Of a stretch of DNA of 64,000 nt, positions 38,581 through 50,826 are shown piece by piece; the first letter of the stretch is position 1; the number at the start of each line of letters is the position of its first letter. Under the pieces are notes generated by a model. The model saw only the letters and a list, made by a program, of their open reading frames with translations. It searched no databases and was not told the origin of the DNA. A program made the translations under genes and the position numbers. The stretch is from Hyperoodon ampullatus (lineage: Eukaryota > Chordata > Mammalia > Artiodactyla > Ziphiidae): positions 620,001 through 684,000 of the forward strand of contig OX457075.1 of the NCBI GenBank assembly GCA_949752795.1, written 5' to 3'.

Positions 38581-38805
38581 TCAGCAAACTACATTATAGG
38601 CGTAAAGCGAAGAATGCCATGAAGAGGAATGAATTAACCCAGCATCTTTAAGGAGATCCAAGAAAGCATGGAACTTCTGACAAGAATTCTCAATGCTGCC
38701 CAAAACACCTTCATCATCCAGGATCATGTTTGTCAATGAGTGGGCATGAAGGGCTTCAGACAAACAGAAATGTATATTTCTTACCTGGGCATTTTCATGT
38801 CCCAG
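38581..38805 (-). CDS. Alternative open segment overlapping a candidate exon
   Basis: A different minus-strand frame is open for 74 codons after an acceptor-like TCCTCTTGTATAG. It runs [20 protein letters not shown] and includes [20 protein letters not shown] and [15 protein letters not shown] before a stop at 38581-38583. It reads like a helical domain, yet it spans the GTAAGA donor used by the other model. It may be an alternative last exon, a degraded neighbouring exon or chance. Function unknown. Confidence 0.3.
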   Translation of the reverse strand: MGHENAQVRNIHFCLSEALHAHSLTNMILDDEGVLGSIENSCQKFHAFLDLLKDAGLIHSSSWHSSLYAYNVVC

Positions 38806-38869
38806 CTATACAAGAGGACTGAAAATATCTGACATGATTTTTTCTCATTGTCATCAAAAGTAGTCTTGC
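38785..38869 (-). CDS. Candidate internal exon of the same unidentified gene
   Basis: On the minus strand, 85 bases lie between an acceptor-like TTGTTCCTTGAAACTAG and a consensus donor CAG/GTAAGA. The open frame reads [20 protein letters not shown] followed by SWDMKMP, an amphipathic, natural-looking sequence. It ends in phase 2, matching the exon at 37686-37811. The gene is not recognised, and upstream exons were not identified. An overlapping alternative frame (38581-38805) competes with this model. Confidence 0.5.
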
Positions 38870-40585
38870 CTAGTTTCAAGGAACAAAACTAAAACACTCA
38901 AAATGTAATTAATTTGTAATTAACCTAACTCTCCACCAGTAAAGACAGAGGTCATATCACATAATAACCAAAACCCACAGGCACCCAAAAAAGTTTCCTA
39001 TATAACACTTAGGTGGTATATAAATAAACCAAAGTTACCGTTTTATTAATGATCTTTCACAAAAGATCACATTTCTAACTGGTTCAATTCACAATGGAGC
39101 CTCATTCCACATTAGAAAATTACCTGCTTTAAGCTTCCCTTAAATTAGAAAGTGAATTATAAAATCTAATTTGAACAAAACATATTACAACTCTGCTGAA
39201 TTTTAAGAATTAACTTTAGTGAGCAAAATATCTAATGCTTACATTTAAAAGTCCTAAATCATACCCAACCCAATTTATTAAATGTCCGATCACCAATATT
39301 TTCTTTGGCTTCTTGAAAATATTCACCCCCGTGCACTCCTCCCCTTCCACTCATCATCTACGCACTTAAAACCCCCTGTAAGCTCAACTCTAGTATTTCT
39401 CAGAAAGGCCGTTAATGTTCATGATGCCCCTTTTGCCTTACATGAGCAGGTGCTCAACATTTATTGAATGAGTGTCCGCCAATCCAATGGATGCACTTTC
39501 AAAAATTCCTCCCTACACTCACCCTGTGATAAATTAAATTTGGATAGAACTTTTTAGATTATGCCCTGCTTTCATGCACATTACCTAATGTAATTCTCAT
39601 AGTATATATTTTTATCTTTCATTGCATTCTTAGAAGTTTTCCAATATCTTAAATTTATTTAAATGATTCACTTTCCTAATTCATTGCCAGGAGAGTCTCA
39701 TCATGTCTTTTATGTTACTGTATATACAATATATGCACAGAAAGTGCCTTCTTGAATCAAAGAATCATAAACAGGAAATAAGCTAATGTCATATAAAAGC
39801 AGACACACACACACACACATACACAAAACCAGATTTTCACATTTTTAGAAACATGTTTTCTGGAATATAGATCATATGATCACTAAATACCAGTAAATGC
39901 AAAAGTCCATATGATACAACCAATTTGCAATATATTACAGTTTTAAAGCTTACAAATTATGTGTATATGGCTTAAAATCAAATCAAAATAAAACCAAAAC
40001 ACTCTCAAAAGCAGCAGAAGAAACTTGTTTACCTCACTGACTCATCCATCAGCCTTCAGTCTTATTATTCTTTCCTCCTTTAACTGCTTTAGGCACTCCT
40101 CCAGGTTTTCCTAAACAAACAGAGGCAATATTATAACTAATTCTTAGTATAATATCCAAAAGCCTTTCCAGCTATTGGTCTCATCAGGATTTAGGGGCAG
40201 AGCCAGAAGTGAACTCAGATTTTAGTCTGCGACTGGTAATGTCATACCATGCCAGTGAAATGAATGATCAAAATCTATCAAATTAACATAGTAAAGATTT
40301 ACTTGAATTCCACTCTTTCCAACATAAATTTGTGGCAGCCCACAATAAAGGCATATGCGTATAACATAGTAAGTCAGAAATAAGAAGTTAAGACCAAGAA
40401 AGAACAATTCTATTTTTATTTGTGGGTCTCTTTATAGCAGGAAGTTCTATTAACAAACATGCTTAGCATACCTGAATTGCATAATTGCAGATTCAAAAGC
40501 ATATTTTTAAAAAGTAATCACTTTTAAAGCAATTTACAGTCAAGCACTGTTCCTGGAGTTCCCTGGGTATTAAATAATCTAATCA
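38870..40585. other. AT-rich sequence, likely intronic if the minus-strand gene is real
   Basis: No coding segment survived checking. The 78-bp splice-bounded segment at 40033-40110 has stops in all frames. About 39290-39475 ends in a CTCAACATTTATTGAATGAG motif reminiscent of an L2 3' end. Confidence 0.4.
39797..39828. repeat. (CA)n microsatellite
   Basis: AC-dinucleotide run with one T interruption (ACACACACATACACA). Confidence 0.95.
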
Positions 40586-40586
40586 T

Positions 40587-40920
40587 CAAAACCCTAAGAG
40601 GGGGCTTCCCTGCTGGCACAGTGGTTAAGAATCTGCCTGCCCGTGCAGGGGACATAGGTTCGAGCCCTAGTCCAGGAAGAACCCACATGCTGCAGTGCAA
40701 CTAAGCCCATGTGCCACGACTACTGAGCCTACGCTCTAGAACCCACGTGCCACAACTACTGAAGCCTGTGCGACTAGAGCCTGTGCCCCGCAATAAGAGA
40801 AGCCACCACACCACAACGAAGAGTAGCCCCCCACTTGACGCAACTGGAGAAAGCCCACGAGCAGCAACGAAGACCCAACACAGCCAAAAATAAATTTATA
40901 AAACAAAAAAACCTACGAGG
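40587..40920 (+). mobile_element. CHR-type SINE (longer form) with direct repeats
   Basis: Sense element: GGGCTTCCCTGCTGGCACAG, GTTCGAGCCCTAGTCC B-box region, CCCACGTGCCACAACTACTG, and a tail after CACAGCCAAAAATAAA. Flanks share AAAACC-TA-GAGG (40587-40600 and about 40907-40920, one mismatch), a probable target-site duplication. Confidence 0.92.
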
Positions 40921-40929
40921 AAAGAAAGA

Positions 40930-41045
40930 TCACTAACTCCATGTTATTTTACAGATGAGGGAAACAGAGGCAGAGAAGTAGAGTAAGTAGAGCAGCACAG
41001 CCAAGGTCACACCACTAAGTAGCAGAGCCACACTGTGGACTCATG
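40930..41045 (-). mobile_element. MIR SINE fragment, antisense
   Basis: Plus-strand words ATTTTACAGATGAGGGAAAC, AGGCAGAGAAG, and AAGGTCACACCACTAAGTAG followed by CAGAGCCA are the MIR core in reverse orientation. Confidence 0.75.
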
Positions 41046-41179
41046 AAGATGGGTGTCATTCCTGTTCATGGAGGTGGTAGTCTTCCCTTCACCAAGGTCA
41101 CTGAAATAAAATGAACACTGATAAACTCTCTTAGGAGTTTTAGGAACTAAGACACTTCAGTCCTTGAAGTGGGGACACT

Positions 41180-41985
41180 GCTTGCAATAGGCAGAATTCT
41201 AACAGAGCCCCCAAGATTCCTACTGACTGAAGTACACAAACCTTCCACTTATCCAATCAAACTCTAAATCTAGGTGCTGTAGTGAAGGGATTTTTCAGAT
41301 GGAATTAAGGTTCAAAATCAGTTGATTTTTTAAGACAGGGAGATTATTCTAGGTGGATGTGACCTACTCAGGCACCCCATGAAAAGGACCTGAACTCTTC
41401 CTGAATTGAAGTACAAAACGGACAACAGGGAGACTCTCCATTTCTGGCTCTGAAGAAGTCCAGTGCTGTGGCAGGGAAGGCAAGAGAGAGGCCTCTAGGA
41501 GCTGAAACTCTCCCCCAACTGACAGCCAGCAAGGAAATGGGGACCTCTGTCCTGCAACTGCAGAATCTGAATTATGCCAACAAGCCAAAGAAGCTTGGAG
41601 TCATTCTTTCCCAGAGCCTCTGGATGCTAACACAGCCAGACTGACATCCTGATTTCAGCTCTCTGACCCACACAAACTATGGTGAACATCCAACGTTTGG
41701 GGCTCAATATCTTACACTTAAATTTCATGCTTTAACACTCTCAGGAGGGAACCCACATGTTCCTGAGTGTATCTGAGCAGGAAGCAGAGTCACGTTGTGC
41801 CTGGACTTCTGACCTAAAGAACTGTGAGCTAGTCAAATAGGTATTGTTTTCAGTCAGTAAGAGTGTAGTAAAAGAATCAATATCCTACTCAACCTCCAGG
41901 TTCGTGAACAAAATAAATGATTGTCGTTGTTTTAGGCCACTGTTTCGGGGTGGTTTCTTATGCAGTGATAAACAATCATAATACC
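41180..41985 (+). mobile_element. MLT1-type MaLR LTR (old endogenous-retrovirus-like element)
   Basis: Sense-orientation MLT1 features in order: GGCAGAATTCTAACAG, GATGGAATTAAGGTTCAAAA, GGGAGATTATTCTAGG, GCCTCTAGGAGCTGAAAC, CTGACATCCTGATTTCAGC, and an end with GTCGTTGTTTTAGGCCACTG. A segment at about 41690-41860 is extra or rearranged relative to the order I expect. Solo LTR, no coding region. Confidence 0.65.
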
Positions 41986-43800
41986 TATACTTATGAAAAC
42001 AGTAAGGTATATTTATACATGTTAACTGTTTTGAACAATTACTTAAAGAATGAGGAACTCTATTATATGCCATCATTGGGAGAGGAACTGGTATCACTTT
42101 CTGGAGAGTAGCTTTTGGTACCTAACAACAATCCTACATCAGGAGTTTACCCTAAAGAAATCAAAGATGTGGGCAAAGATTTATCTACCAACATGATGTC
42201 ATAAGATTGTTTATAACCAAGCCCTAGAAGAAAGCTAAGAGCCTCCAAATTGGGATTGGTTTAAACAAAAACAGCTCACCACATGAAGGAATGTGCTATG
42301 AAGCCACTAAGAAAAGAATGACAACAGGTCTCAACCAGAGTTAATGAATGGGCTTCAGGAGTTCTACATTCAAAATATATCTGTGCGTTTTTCCTGGGAG
42401 ATGGTGCATAAGCTTAATCAAATTCTCTGATGTACAAGAGTATTTAGTGACAAGACAAAATATTTTTCATACTTTTTTCAGACAAAAGAGCAGATTAGGA
42501 GTGTGTACATGCAGAGGTGGCTTTTATTTCCTTCAATGAGTTGTTCATTGTTTTCAAAAATTTGCTCAATTAACATATATTTTTATATTCAGATCATGTT
42601 TAAAAAACTGACAGTCTAAGAACTTCAAATTCTTTAATGTTTCATTACTAAAGCCAGCCAAGTTTTCAATGGGGAAAAAGGGGAAAAATTGCAAAATTCC
42701 TCTTCTTTCAATATAATGGTTTAATAAATCTTCTAAAACTGATTTCAAAGAAATTCTAGACAAATAAGCAAACAAACAAAAAAACCCTCATCACAGTCAG
42801 AGGAAAGTAGAGTAAAACTTACTGACTGGTTCTAAAGAGCACATCAAAGTGCAATTACATGGAATAGTTTTTCCCTCTAGTGGAGAGAATTAGAACACAG
42901 TGTTAAATTTTTGTGAAAAAGTGTACCCTCCTCCTACAAAGTATTAATAATTAATGTCCCTTACATGGAAATATGGAACCAGAAAAGTTAGAAAGTAAAA
43001 TTGCTTGATATTCTATTACTTAAGTAAGACTAATGATAAGGCTTTGGAATAATTTTCCTTCCTGTCATCTGCTCTCCCTTTCTCCCTTCTGTACACTGGC
43101 TAGGGTGATTTTTCTGGGACCAAGCTCCCATCATATTGGATATCAAATTTTATGTTCACCTTTTCTCCATTTAACATTGAAATCAATCATTTCTCATATA
43201 ATCAGAGGATTCATAACCTTGATTTTTTTTGTGGGCTACAAAATATTCCACTGAGTGGGTTTACTGGTTAACCATTTTACATATTTAAATTCTTTCCAAC
43301 TTTTCAATAGTATAAGATAAAATAACCGTTTTTATGCATGAAGGCTTTTTTCCATATTGAGAATAACGTTCTTGCAATAAATCCATAAAAATGAGTTTGA
43401 GGTCAAAGCAAATGAACATTTTTAAGGCTCTGAGGTACCTATCTCCAATCTTCTTTCCAAAAGATTTCTGAGATTTTATACTGCCATCAGCGATGTATCA
43501 CTTGGTATATAACCTCTACTATAACTGTTGTCTTATTTCCTCACTTAGAATGCAAGTTATTTGAAGATGGGGATGTATTTTATTAAGTGTTTTTCCCCAG
43601 CACCTGTGCCTAGCACAACGTAGATGGTCAATAAATAATTGCTTAATAAGGAAAATACCTGCCAATACAAGATGTACCTGTGTGAAAGACAGGCTGTGTG
43701 TTTTTCTCTAACTGGATAGCTGAGAACTTGTCATCTTCTTTAATGTGCAATTTTTTTGCTTATAATTAGTAATTAAATTTCTCTTTTAGATTATATTGTA
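41986..43800. other. AT-rich sequence, little recognised
   Basis: No exon could be supported. About 43040-43160 shows slight resemblance to the L2 coding region (CACTGGCTAGGGTGATTTTT). The rest is unassigned. Confidence 0.35.
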
Positions 43801-43805
43801 AAAAT

Positions 43806-43963
43806 TCAGACTCTCTGAGGCAAATGGGCCTGGCACTACCCATTAGCTATATAATCTTAGACAAGTTCTATAACACTAGGCCTCAACTTACTCATCTATA
43901 AAATGGAGATAAGCTCCTATATCACAGAGCTCTTGCAAGGATTACATGAGTTAAAACACATAT
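43806..43963 (+). mobile_element. MIR SINE, left part (split by L1)
   Basis: MIR order: CATTAGCTATATAATCTTAG, CTCATCTATAAAATGGAGAT, and GCAAGGATTACATGAGTTAA. The element stops where the L1 begins and resumes at 51157 with its 3' end. Confidence 0.85.
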
Positions 43964-43964
43964 G

Positions 43965-46066
43965 AGGACCTGGGGGAAGATGGCAGAAGAGTAAGACATG
44001 GAGGTCACCATCCTCCCCACAGATACACCAGAAATACATCTACACGTGGAACAACTCCTACAGAACACCAACTGAACGCTGGCAGAAGACCTCAGACCCC
44101 CCAAAAGGCAAGAAACTCCCCACGTACCTGGGTAGGGCAAAAGAAAAAAAGAAAAAACAGAGACAAAAGGATAGGGATGGGACTTGCACCAGTGGGAAGG
44201 AGCCGTGAAGGAGGAAAGGTTTCCACACACTAGGAGCCCCTTCGCAGGTGGAGACTGCGGGTGGAAGGGGGGGAAGCTTCGGAGCCGTGGAGGAGAGCAC
44301 AGCCACAGGGGTGCGGAGGGCAAAGCGGAGAGATTCCCGCACAGAGGAGCAGTGCCGACCGGCACTCAGCAGCCCGAGAGGCTTGTCTGCCCACCCAGTG
44401 GGGCGGGCAGGGTCTGGGAGCTGAGGCTCGGGCTTCCGTCAGAGCGCAGGGAGAGGACTGGGGTTGGCGGCGTGAACACAGCCTGAAGGGGGTTAGTGCG
44501 CCACAGCTAGCCGGGAGGGAGTCCGGAAAATTGTCTGGACCTGCCTAAGAGGCAAGAGACTTTTCCTTCCCTCTTTGTTTCCTGGTGCGCGAGGAGAGGG
44601 GATTCAGAGCACTGTTTAAAGGAGCTCCAGAGACAGGTGTGAGCTGCGGCTGAAAGCACGGACACCAGAGACGGGCCTGGCACGCTGGGCCTGCTGCTGC
44701 CACCGCTAAGAGGCCTGTGTGCAAGTGTAGGTCACTGTCCACGCCCCCCTTCTGGGGAGCCTGTGCAGCCCGCTACTGCCGGGGTCCCAGGATTGAGGGA
44801 CAACTTCCCCAGGAGAACGCACGGCATGCCCTGGGCTGATGCAATGTCACGCCGGCCTCTGCCACCACCGGCTCGCCCCGCACTCCATGCCCCTCCCTCC
44901 CCCTGGCCTGAGTGAGCCAGAGCCCCTGAAGCAGCTGCTCCCTTAACCCCGTCCTGTCTGAGCAAAGAACAGATGCCCTCCGGCTAACTACATGCAGAGG
45001 TGGGGCCAAATCCGAAGCTGAGACACGGGAGCTGTGAGAACAAAGAAGAGAAAGGGAAATCTCCCCAAACAGCCTCAGAAGCAGTGGATTAAAGCTCCAC
45101 AATCAACTTGATGTACCCTTCATCTGTGGAATACATGAAGAGACAACAAATCATCGCAAATTGAGGAGGTGGGCCTTGATAACAAGATTTATGATTTTCT
45201 CCCCTTTTCTTCTTTTTACAACGAATTATCCCAAATTGAGGAGGTGGACTTTGAGAACAAGATTTACGATTTATTTTCTTTTGTGAATGTGTATGTATAT
45301 GCTTCTGTGTGAGATTTTGTCTGTATAGCTTTGCTTCCACCATTTGCCCAAGGGTTCTATCCATCCGTTTTGCTTTTTTTAAATTTTTCTAAAATAATTA
45401 CATTTTTATTTTAATAACACTATTATATTTTATCATACTTTATTCTATTTTACATTATCTTCTCTCTTTCTCTTTTTCCTACTTTCCCTCATTCCTCCCT
45501 CCCTCCTTTCTTTCTTTCTTTCTTCTACTAATTCTTTCTTTCTAATTTTTTCTCCCTTTTATTCTGAGCCGGGTGGATGAAACACCCTTAGTGCTGCAGC
45601 CACGAGTCAGTGCTCTGCCTCTGAGGTGGGAGAGCCACCTGCAGGACACTGGTCCACAAGGGACCTTCCAGCTCCACATAATATCAAATGGCGAAAATCT
45701 CCCAGAGATCCCCATCTCAATGCCAGCACCCATCTTCGCTCAATGACCAGCAAGCTACAGTGCTGTTCACCCTATGCCAAGCAACTAGCAAGACAGGAAC
45801 ACAACCCCATCCATTAGCAGAGAGACGGCCTAAAAACATAATAAGGTGACAGACACCTGAAAACACACCACCAGACATGGACCTGTCCACTAGAAAGACA
45901 AGAACAAGCCTCATCCACCAAATACCAGGCACTAGTACCCTACACCAGGAAGCGTACACAACCCACTGAAACAACCTTAGCCACTGGGGTCAGACAACAA
46001 AAACAATGGGAAATACGAACGTGCAGCCTGCAAAAAGGAGACCCCAAACACAGTAAGATAAGCAAA
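43965..46066 (+). promoter_or_regulatory. L1 5' UTR / internal promoter region
   Basis: About 2.1 kb before ORF1. It begins GGGGGAAGATGGCAGAAGAG, carries a GC-rich, CpG-containing stretch (about 44200-44960), a duplicated 75-bp segment (45145-45290) and a CT-rich tract (about 45450-45560). In L1 elements this region holds the RNA polymerase II internal promoter; that role is family knowledge, not shown here. Confidence 0.8.
45145..45290 (+). repeat. 75-bp tandem duplication in the L1 5' UTR
   Basis: Two diverged copies begin at 45145 and 45220. Both contain CAAATTGAGGAGGTGG followed by AACAAGATTTA and a T-rich end. It may be ancestral to the L1 family rather than private to this copy. Confidence 0.75.
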
Positions 46067-46955
46067 ATGAGAAGACAGAAAAACACACAGCAGGTGAAGG
46101 AGCAAGATAAAAACCGACCAGAACTAACAAATAAAGAGGAAATAGGCAGTCTACCTGAAAAAGAATTCAGAATAATGATAGTAAAGATGATGCAAAATCC
46201 TGGAAATAGAATAGACAAAATGCAAGAAACAGTTAACAAGGAACTAGAAGAACTAAAGATGAACCAAACAATGATTAGAAACACAATAAATGAAATTAAA
46301 AATACTCCAGATGGGATCCATAGCAGAATAACTGAGGCAGAAGAATGGATAAGTGATGTGGAAGATAAAATAGTGGAAATAACTGCTGCAGTGCAGAATA
46401 AAGAAAAAAGACTGAAAAGAACTGAGGACAGTCTCAGAGACCTCGGGGACAACATTAAACGCACCAACATTCGAATTATAGGGGTTCCAGTTGAAGAAGA
46501 GAAAAAGAAAGGAACTGACAAAATATTTGAAGAGATTATAGTTGAAAATGTCCCTAATATGGGAAAGGAAATAGTTAATCAAGAACAGGAGACAAAGAGA
46601 GTCCCATACAGGATAAATCCAAGGAGAAATATGCCAAGACACATATTAATCAAACTGTCAAAAATTAAATACAAAGAAAACAAAAGCAGCAAGGGAAAAA
46701 CAACAAATAACACACAAGGGAATCCCCATCAGGTTAACAGCTGATCTCTCAGCAGAAACTCTACAAGTCAGAAGGGAGTGGCAGGACATATTTAAAGTGA
46801 TGAAGGAGAAGAAACTGCAACCAAGATTACTCTAACCAGCAAGGATCTCATTCAGATTTGATGGAGAAATTAAAACCTTTACAGACAAGCAAAAGCTGCG
46901 AGAGTTCAGCACCACCAAACCAGCTTTACAAAAAATGCTAAAGGAACTTCTCTAG
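46067..46955 (+). pseudogene. L1 ORF1 (RNA-binding chaperone), broken
   Basis: Starts at MRRQKNTQQVKEQDKN. The first 225 codons are open: an N-terminal part, a coiled-coil-like stretch with KMQETVNKELEEL, then the RRM-like region (residues around NIKRTNIRIIGVPVEE). L1 ORF1 proteins form trimers that coat L1 RNA. Near 46680 a deletion of about 7 bases shifts the frame, giving an early stop at 46742-46744. In the original frame a nonsense TAA lies at 46833-46835, and the normal stop is TAG at 46953-46955. The C-terminal domain is therefore lost. Confidence 0.92.
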
Positions 46956-47013
46956 GCAAGAAACACAACAGAAGGAAAATGCCTACAGTAACGAACCCAA
47001 AACAATTAAGGAA

Positions 47014-50000
47014 ATGGGAATAGGAACATACATATCAATAATTACCTTAAATGTAAATGGACTAAATGCTCCCACCAAAAGACACAGATTGGCTGAATGG
47101 ATAAAAAAACAACACCCATATATATGCTGTCTACAAGAGACCAATTTCAGACCTAGAGACACATACAGACTGAAAGTAAGGGGATGGAAAAAGATATTCC
47201 ATGCAAATGGAAATCAAAAGAAAGCTGGAGTAGCAATTCTTATATCAGACAAAATAGACTTTAAAATAAAGACTATTAGAAGAGACAAAGAAGGACACTA
47301 CATAATGATCAAGGGATCGACCCAAGAAGAAGATATAACAATTGTAAATATTTATGCACCCAACATAGGAGCACCTCAATACATAAGGGAAATACTAACA
47401 GCCATAAAAGGGGAAATTGACAGTAACACACTCATAGTAGGGGAATTCAACACTCCACTTTCACCAATGGACAGATCATCCAAAATGAAAATAAATAAGG
47501 AAACACAAGCTTTAAATGATACATTAAACAAGATGGACTTAATTGATATTTATAGGACATTCCATCCAAAAACAACAGAATACATATTTTCCTTAAGTGT
47601 TCATGGAACATTCTCCAGGATAGATCATATCCTGGGTCACAAATCAAGCCTTGATAAATTTAAGAAAGTTGAAATTGTATCAAGTATCTTTTCCGACCAC
47701 AATGCTATGAGACTAGATATCCATTTCAGGAAAAAATCTGTAAAAACTACAAACACATGGAGGCTAAACAATACACTACTTAATAACGAAGTAATCACTG
47801 AAGAAATCAAAGAGGAAATTAAAAAATACCTAGAAACAAATGACAATGGAGACACGACGACCCAAAACGTATGGGATGCAGCAAAAGCAGTTCTAAGGGG
47901 GAAGTTTATAGCAATACAATCCCACCTTAAGAAACAGGAATCCTCTCGAGCAAACAACCTAACCTTTCAGCTAAAGCAATTAGAGAAAGAAGAACAAAGA
48001 ACCTGAAAGTTAGCAGAATGAAATAAATCATAAAGATCAGATCAAAAATAAATGAAAAAGAAATGAAGGAAATGAGAGCAAAGATCAATAAAACTAAAAT
48101 CTGGTTCTTTGAGAAGATAAAAAAATTGATAAACCATTAGCCAGACTCATCAAGAAAAAAAGGGAGAAGACTCAAATCAATAGAATTAGAAATGAAAAAG
48201 GAGAAGTAAAAACTGACACTGCAGAAATACAAAAGATCATGAGAGATTACTACAAGCAACTTTATACGAATAAAATGGACAACCTGGAAGAAATGGACAA
48301 ATTCTTAGAAATGCACAACCTGCCAAGACTGACTCAGGAAGAAAGAGAAAATATGAACAGACCAAACACAAGCACTGAAATTGAAACTGTGATTAACAAT
48401 CTTCCAACAAACAAAAGCTCAGGACCAGATGGCTTCACAGGTGAATTCTATCAAACATTTAGAGAAGAGCTAACACCTATCCTTCTCAAACTCGTCCAAA
48501 ATATAGCAGAGGGAGGAACACTCCCAAACTCATTCTACGAGGCCACTATTACCTTGATACCAAAACCAGGAAATGATGTCACAAAGAAAGAAAACTACAG
48601 GCCAATATAACTGATGAACATAGATGCAAAAATCCTCAACAAAATACCAGCAAACAGAATCCAACAACACATTTAAAGGATGATACACCATGATCCAGTG
48701 GGGTTTATTCCAGGAATGCAAGGATTCTTCAATATACGCAAATCAATCAACGTGATACACCATATTAACAAATTGAAGGAGAAAAACCATATGATCATCT
48801 CAATAGATGCAGAGAAATCTTTTGACAAAATTCAACACCCATTTATGATAAAAACCCTACAGAAAGTAGGCATAGAGGGAACTTTCCTCAACATAATAAA
48901 GGCCGTATATGACAAACCCACAGCCAACATCATCCTCAATGGTGAAAACTGAAAGCATTTCCACTAGGATCAGGAACAAGACAAGGCTGCCCACTCTCAC
49001 CACTCTTATTCAACTTAGTTTTGGAAGTTTTAGCCACAGCAATCAATGAAGAAAAGGAAATCAAAGGAATCCAAATTGGAAAAGAAGAAGTAATGCTGTC
49101 ACTGTTTGCAGATGACATGATACTATACATAGAGAATCCTAAAGATGCTACCAGAAAACTACTAGAGCTAATCAATGAATTTGGTAAAGTAGCAGGATAC
49201 AAAATTAATGCACAGAAAACTCTGGCATTCCTGTACACTAATGATGAAAACTCTGAAAGTGAAATCAAGAAATCACTCCCATTTACCATTGCAACAAAAA
49301 GAATAAAATATCTAGGAATAAACCTACCTAAGGAGAAAAAAGACCTCTTTGCAGAAAATTTTGACACTGATGAAAGAAATTAAAGATGATACAAATAGAT
49401 GGAGAGATATACCATGCTCCTGGATTGGAAGAATCAATATTATGAAAATGACTCTACTACCCAAAGCAGCCTACAGATTCAATGCAATTCCTGTCAAACT
49501 ACCAATGGCATTTTTCACAGAATTAGAACAAAAAATTTCAAAATTTGTTTGGAAAAACAAAAGACCCCGGATAGCCAAAGCAATCTTGAGAACGAAAAAC
49601 GGAGCTGGAGGAATCAGGCTCCCTGACTTCAGACTATTCTACAAAGCTACAGTAATCAAGACAGTGTGGTACTGGCACAAAAACAGAAAGATAGATCAAT
49701 GGAACAGGATAGAAAGCCCAGAGATAAACCCACGCACATATGGTCAACTTATCTTTGATAAAGGAGGCAGGAATGTACAGTGGAGAAAGGAGAGCCTCTT
49801 CAATAAGTGGTGCTGGGAAAACTGGACAGGGACATGTAAAATTATGAGATTAGATCATTCCCTGACACCATACACAAAAATAAGCTCAAATTGGATTAAA
49901 GACCTAAATGTAAGGCCAGAAACTATCAAACTCTTAGAGGAAAACATAGGCAGAACACTCTATGACATTTATCACAGCAAGATCCTTTTGGACCCACCTC

Positions 50001-50826
50001 CTAGAGAAATGGAAATAAAAACAAAGATAAACAAATGGGACCTAATGAAACTTCAAAGCTTTTGCACAGCAAAGGAAACCATAAACAAGACCAAAAGACA
50101 ACCCTCAGAATGGGAGAAAATATTTGCAAATGAAGCAACTGACAAAGGATTAATCTCCAAAATTTATAAGCAGCTCATGCAGCTCAATAGCAAAAAAACA
50201 AACAACCCAATCCAAAAATGGGCAGAAGACCTAAATAGACATTCTCCAAAGAAGATATAGAGACTGCCAACAAACACATGAAAGAATGCTCAACATCATT
50301 AATCATTAGAGAAATGCAAATCAAAACTACAATGAGATATCATCTCACACCAGTCAGAATGGCCATCCCCAGAAAATCTAGAAACAATAAATGCTGGAGA
50401 GGGTTTGGAGCAAAGGGAAGTGTCTTGCACTGCTGCTGGGAATGTGAATTAGTACAGCCACTATGTAGAACAGTATGGAGGTTTCTTCAAAAACTACAAA
50501 TAGAACTACCATATGACCCAGCAATCCAACTACTAGGCATATACCCTGAGAAAACCATAATTCAAAAAGAGACATGTACCAAAATGTTCATTTCAGCTCT
50601 ATTCACAATAGCATGGAGATGGAAACAACCTAAGTGTCCATAATCAGATGAATGCATAAAGAAGATGTGGCACATATATACAATGGAATATTTCTTAGCC
50701 ATAAAAAGATACGAAATTGAGCTATTTGTAATGAGGTGGATAGACCTAGAGTCTGTCATACAGAGTGAAGTAAGTCAGAAAGAGAAAGACAAATACCATA
50801 TGCTAACACATATATATGGAATTTAA
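47014..50826 (+). pseudogene. L1 ORF2 (endonuclease and reverse transcriptase), broken
   Basis: Starts MGIGTYISIITLNVNGLNAP. The first 330 codons hold the APE-type endonuclease with NVNGLN, QET, IYAPN, SRIDHILG and SDHN in order. The usual GDFN motif reads GEFN (Glu at codon 144, bases 47443-47445), altering a metal-binding Asp. The reverse transcriptase follows with [15 protein letters not shown] and FADD (49105-49116). The C-terminal Cys motif is damaged (KCWRGF in place of the expected second Cys). Disabling lesions: stops at 48004-48006, 48024-48026, 48608-48610, 48674-48676, 50258-50260 and 50641-50643, and frameshifts near 48000, 48945 and 49375. ORF2 normally makes and nicks the target for target-primed reverse transcription. 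Confidence 0.94.

Noticed and set aside
40033..40110. A further upstream exon of the minus-strand gene (good acceptor and GTAAAC donor, reading ENLEECLKQLKEERIIRLKA)
   Set aside because: All three frames contain a stop before the donor, and none gives the phase needed to join 38869. It could be a decayed or terminal exon but is not supported.
43922..44965. GC-rich segment as a CpG-island promoter with host exons
   Set aside because: It is the L1 5' UTR; the open frames on both strands overlap it and match no splice model.
45940..46642. Antisense open frames over L1 ORF1 (up to 193 codons)
   Set aside because: They mirror the A-rich sense strand of L1; hydrophobic Ile/Phe/Leu/Ser-rich translations are the usual shadow.
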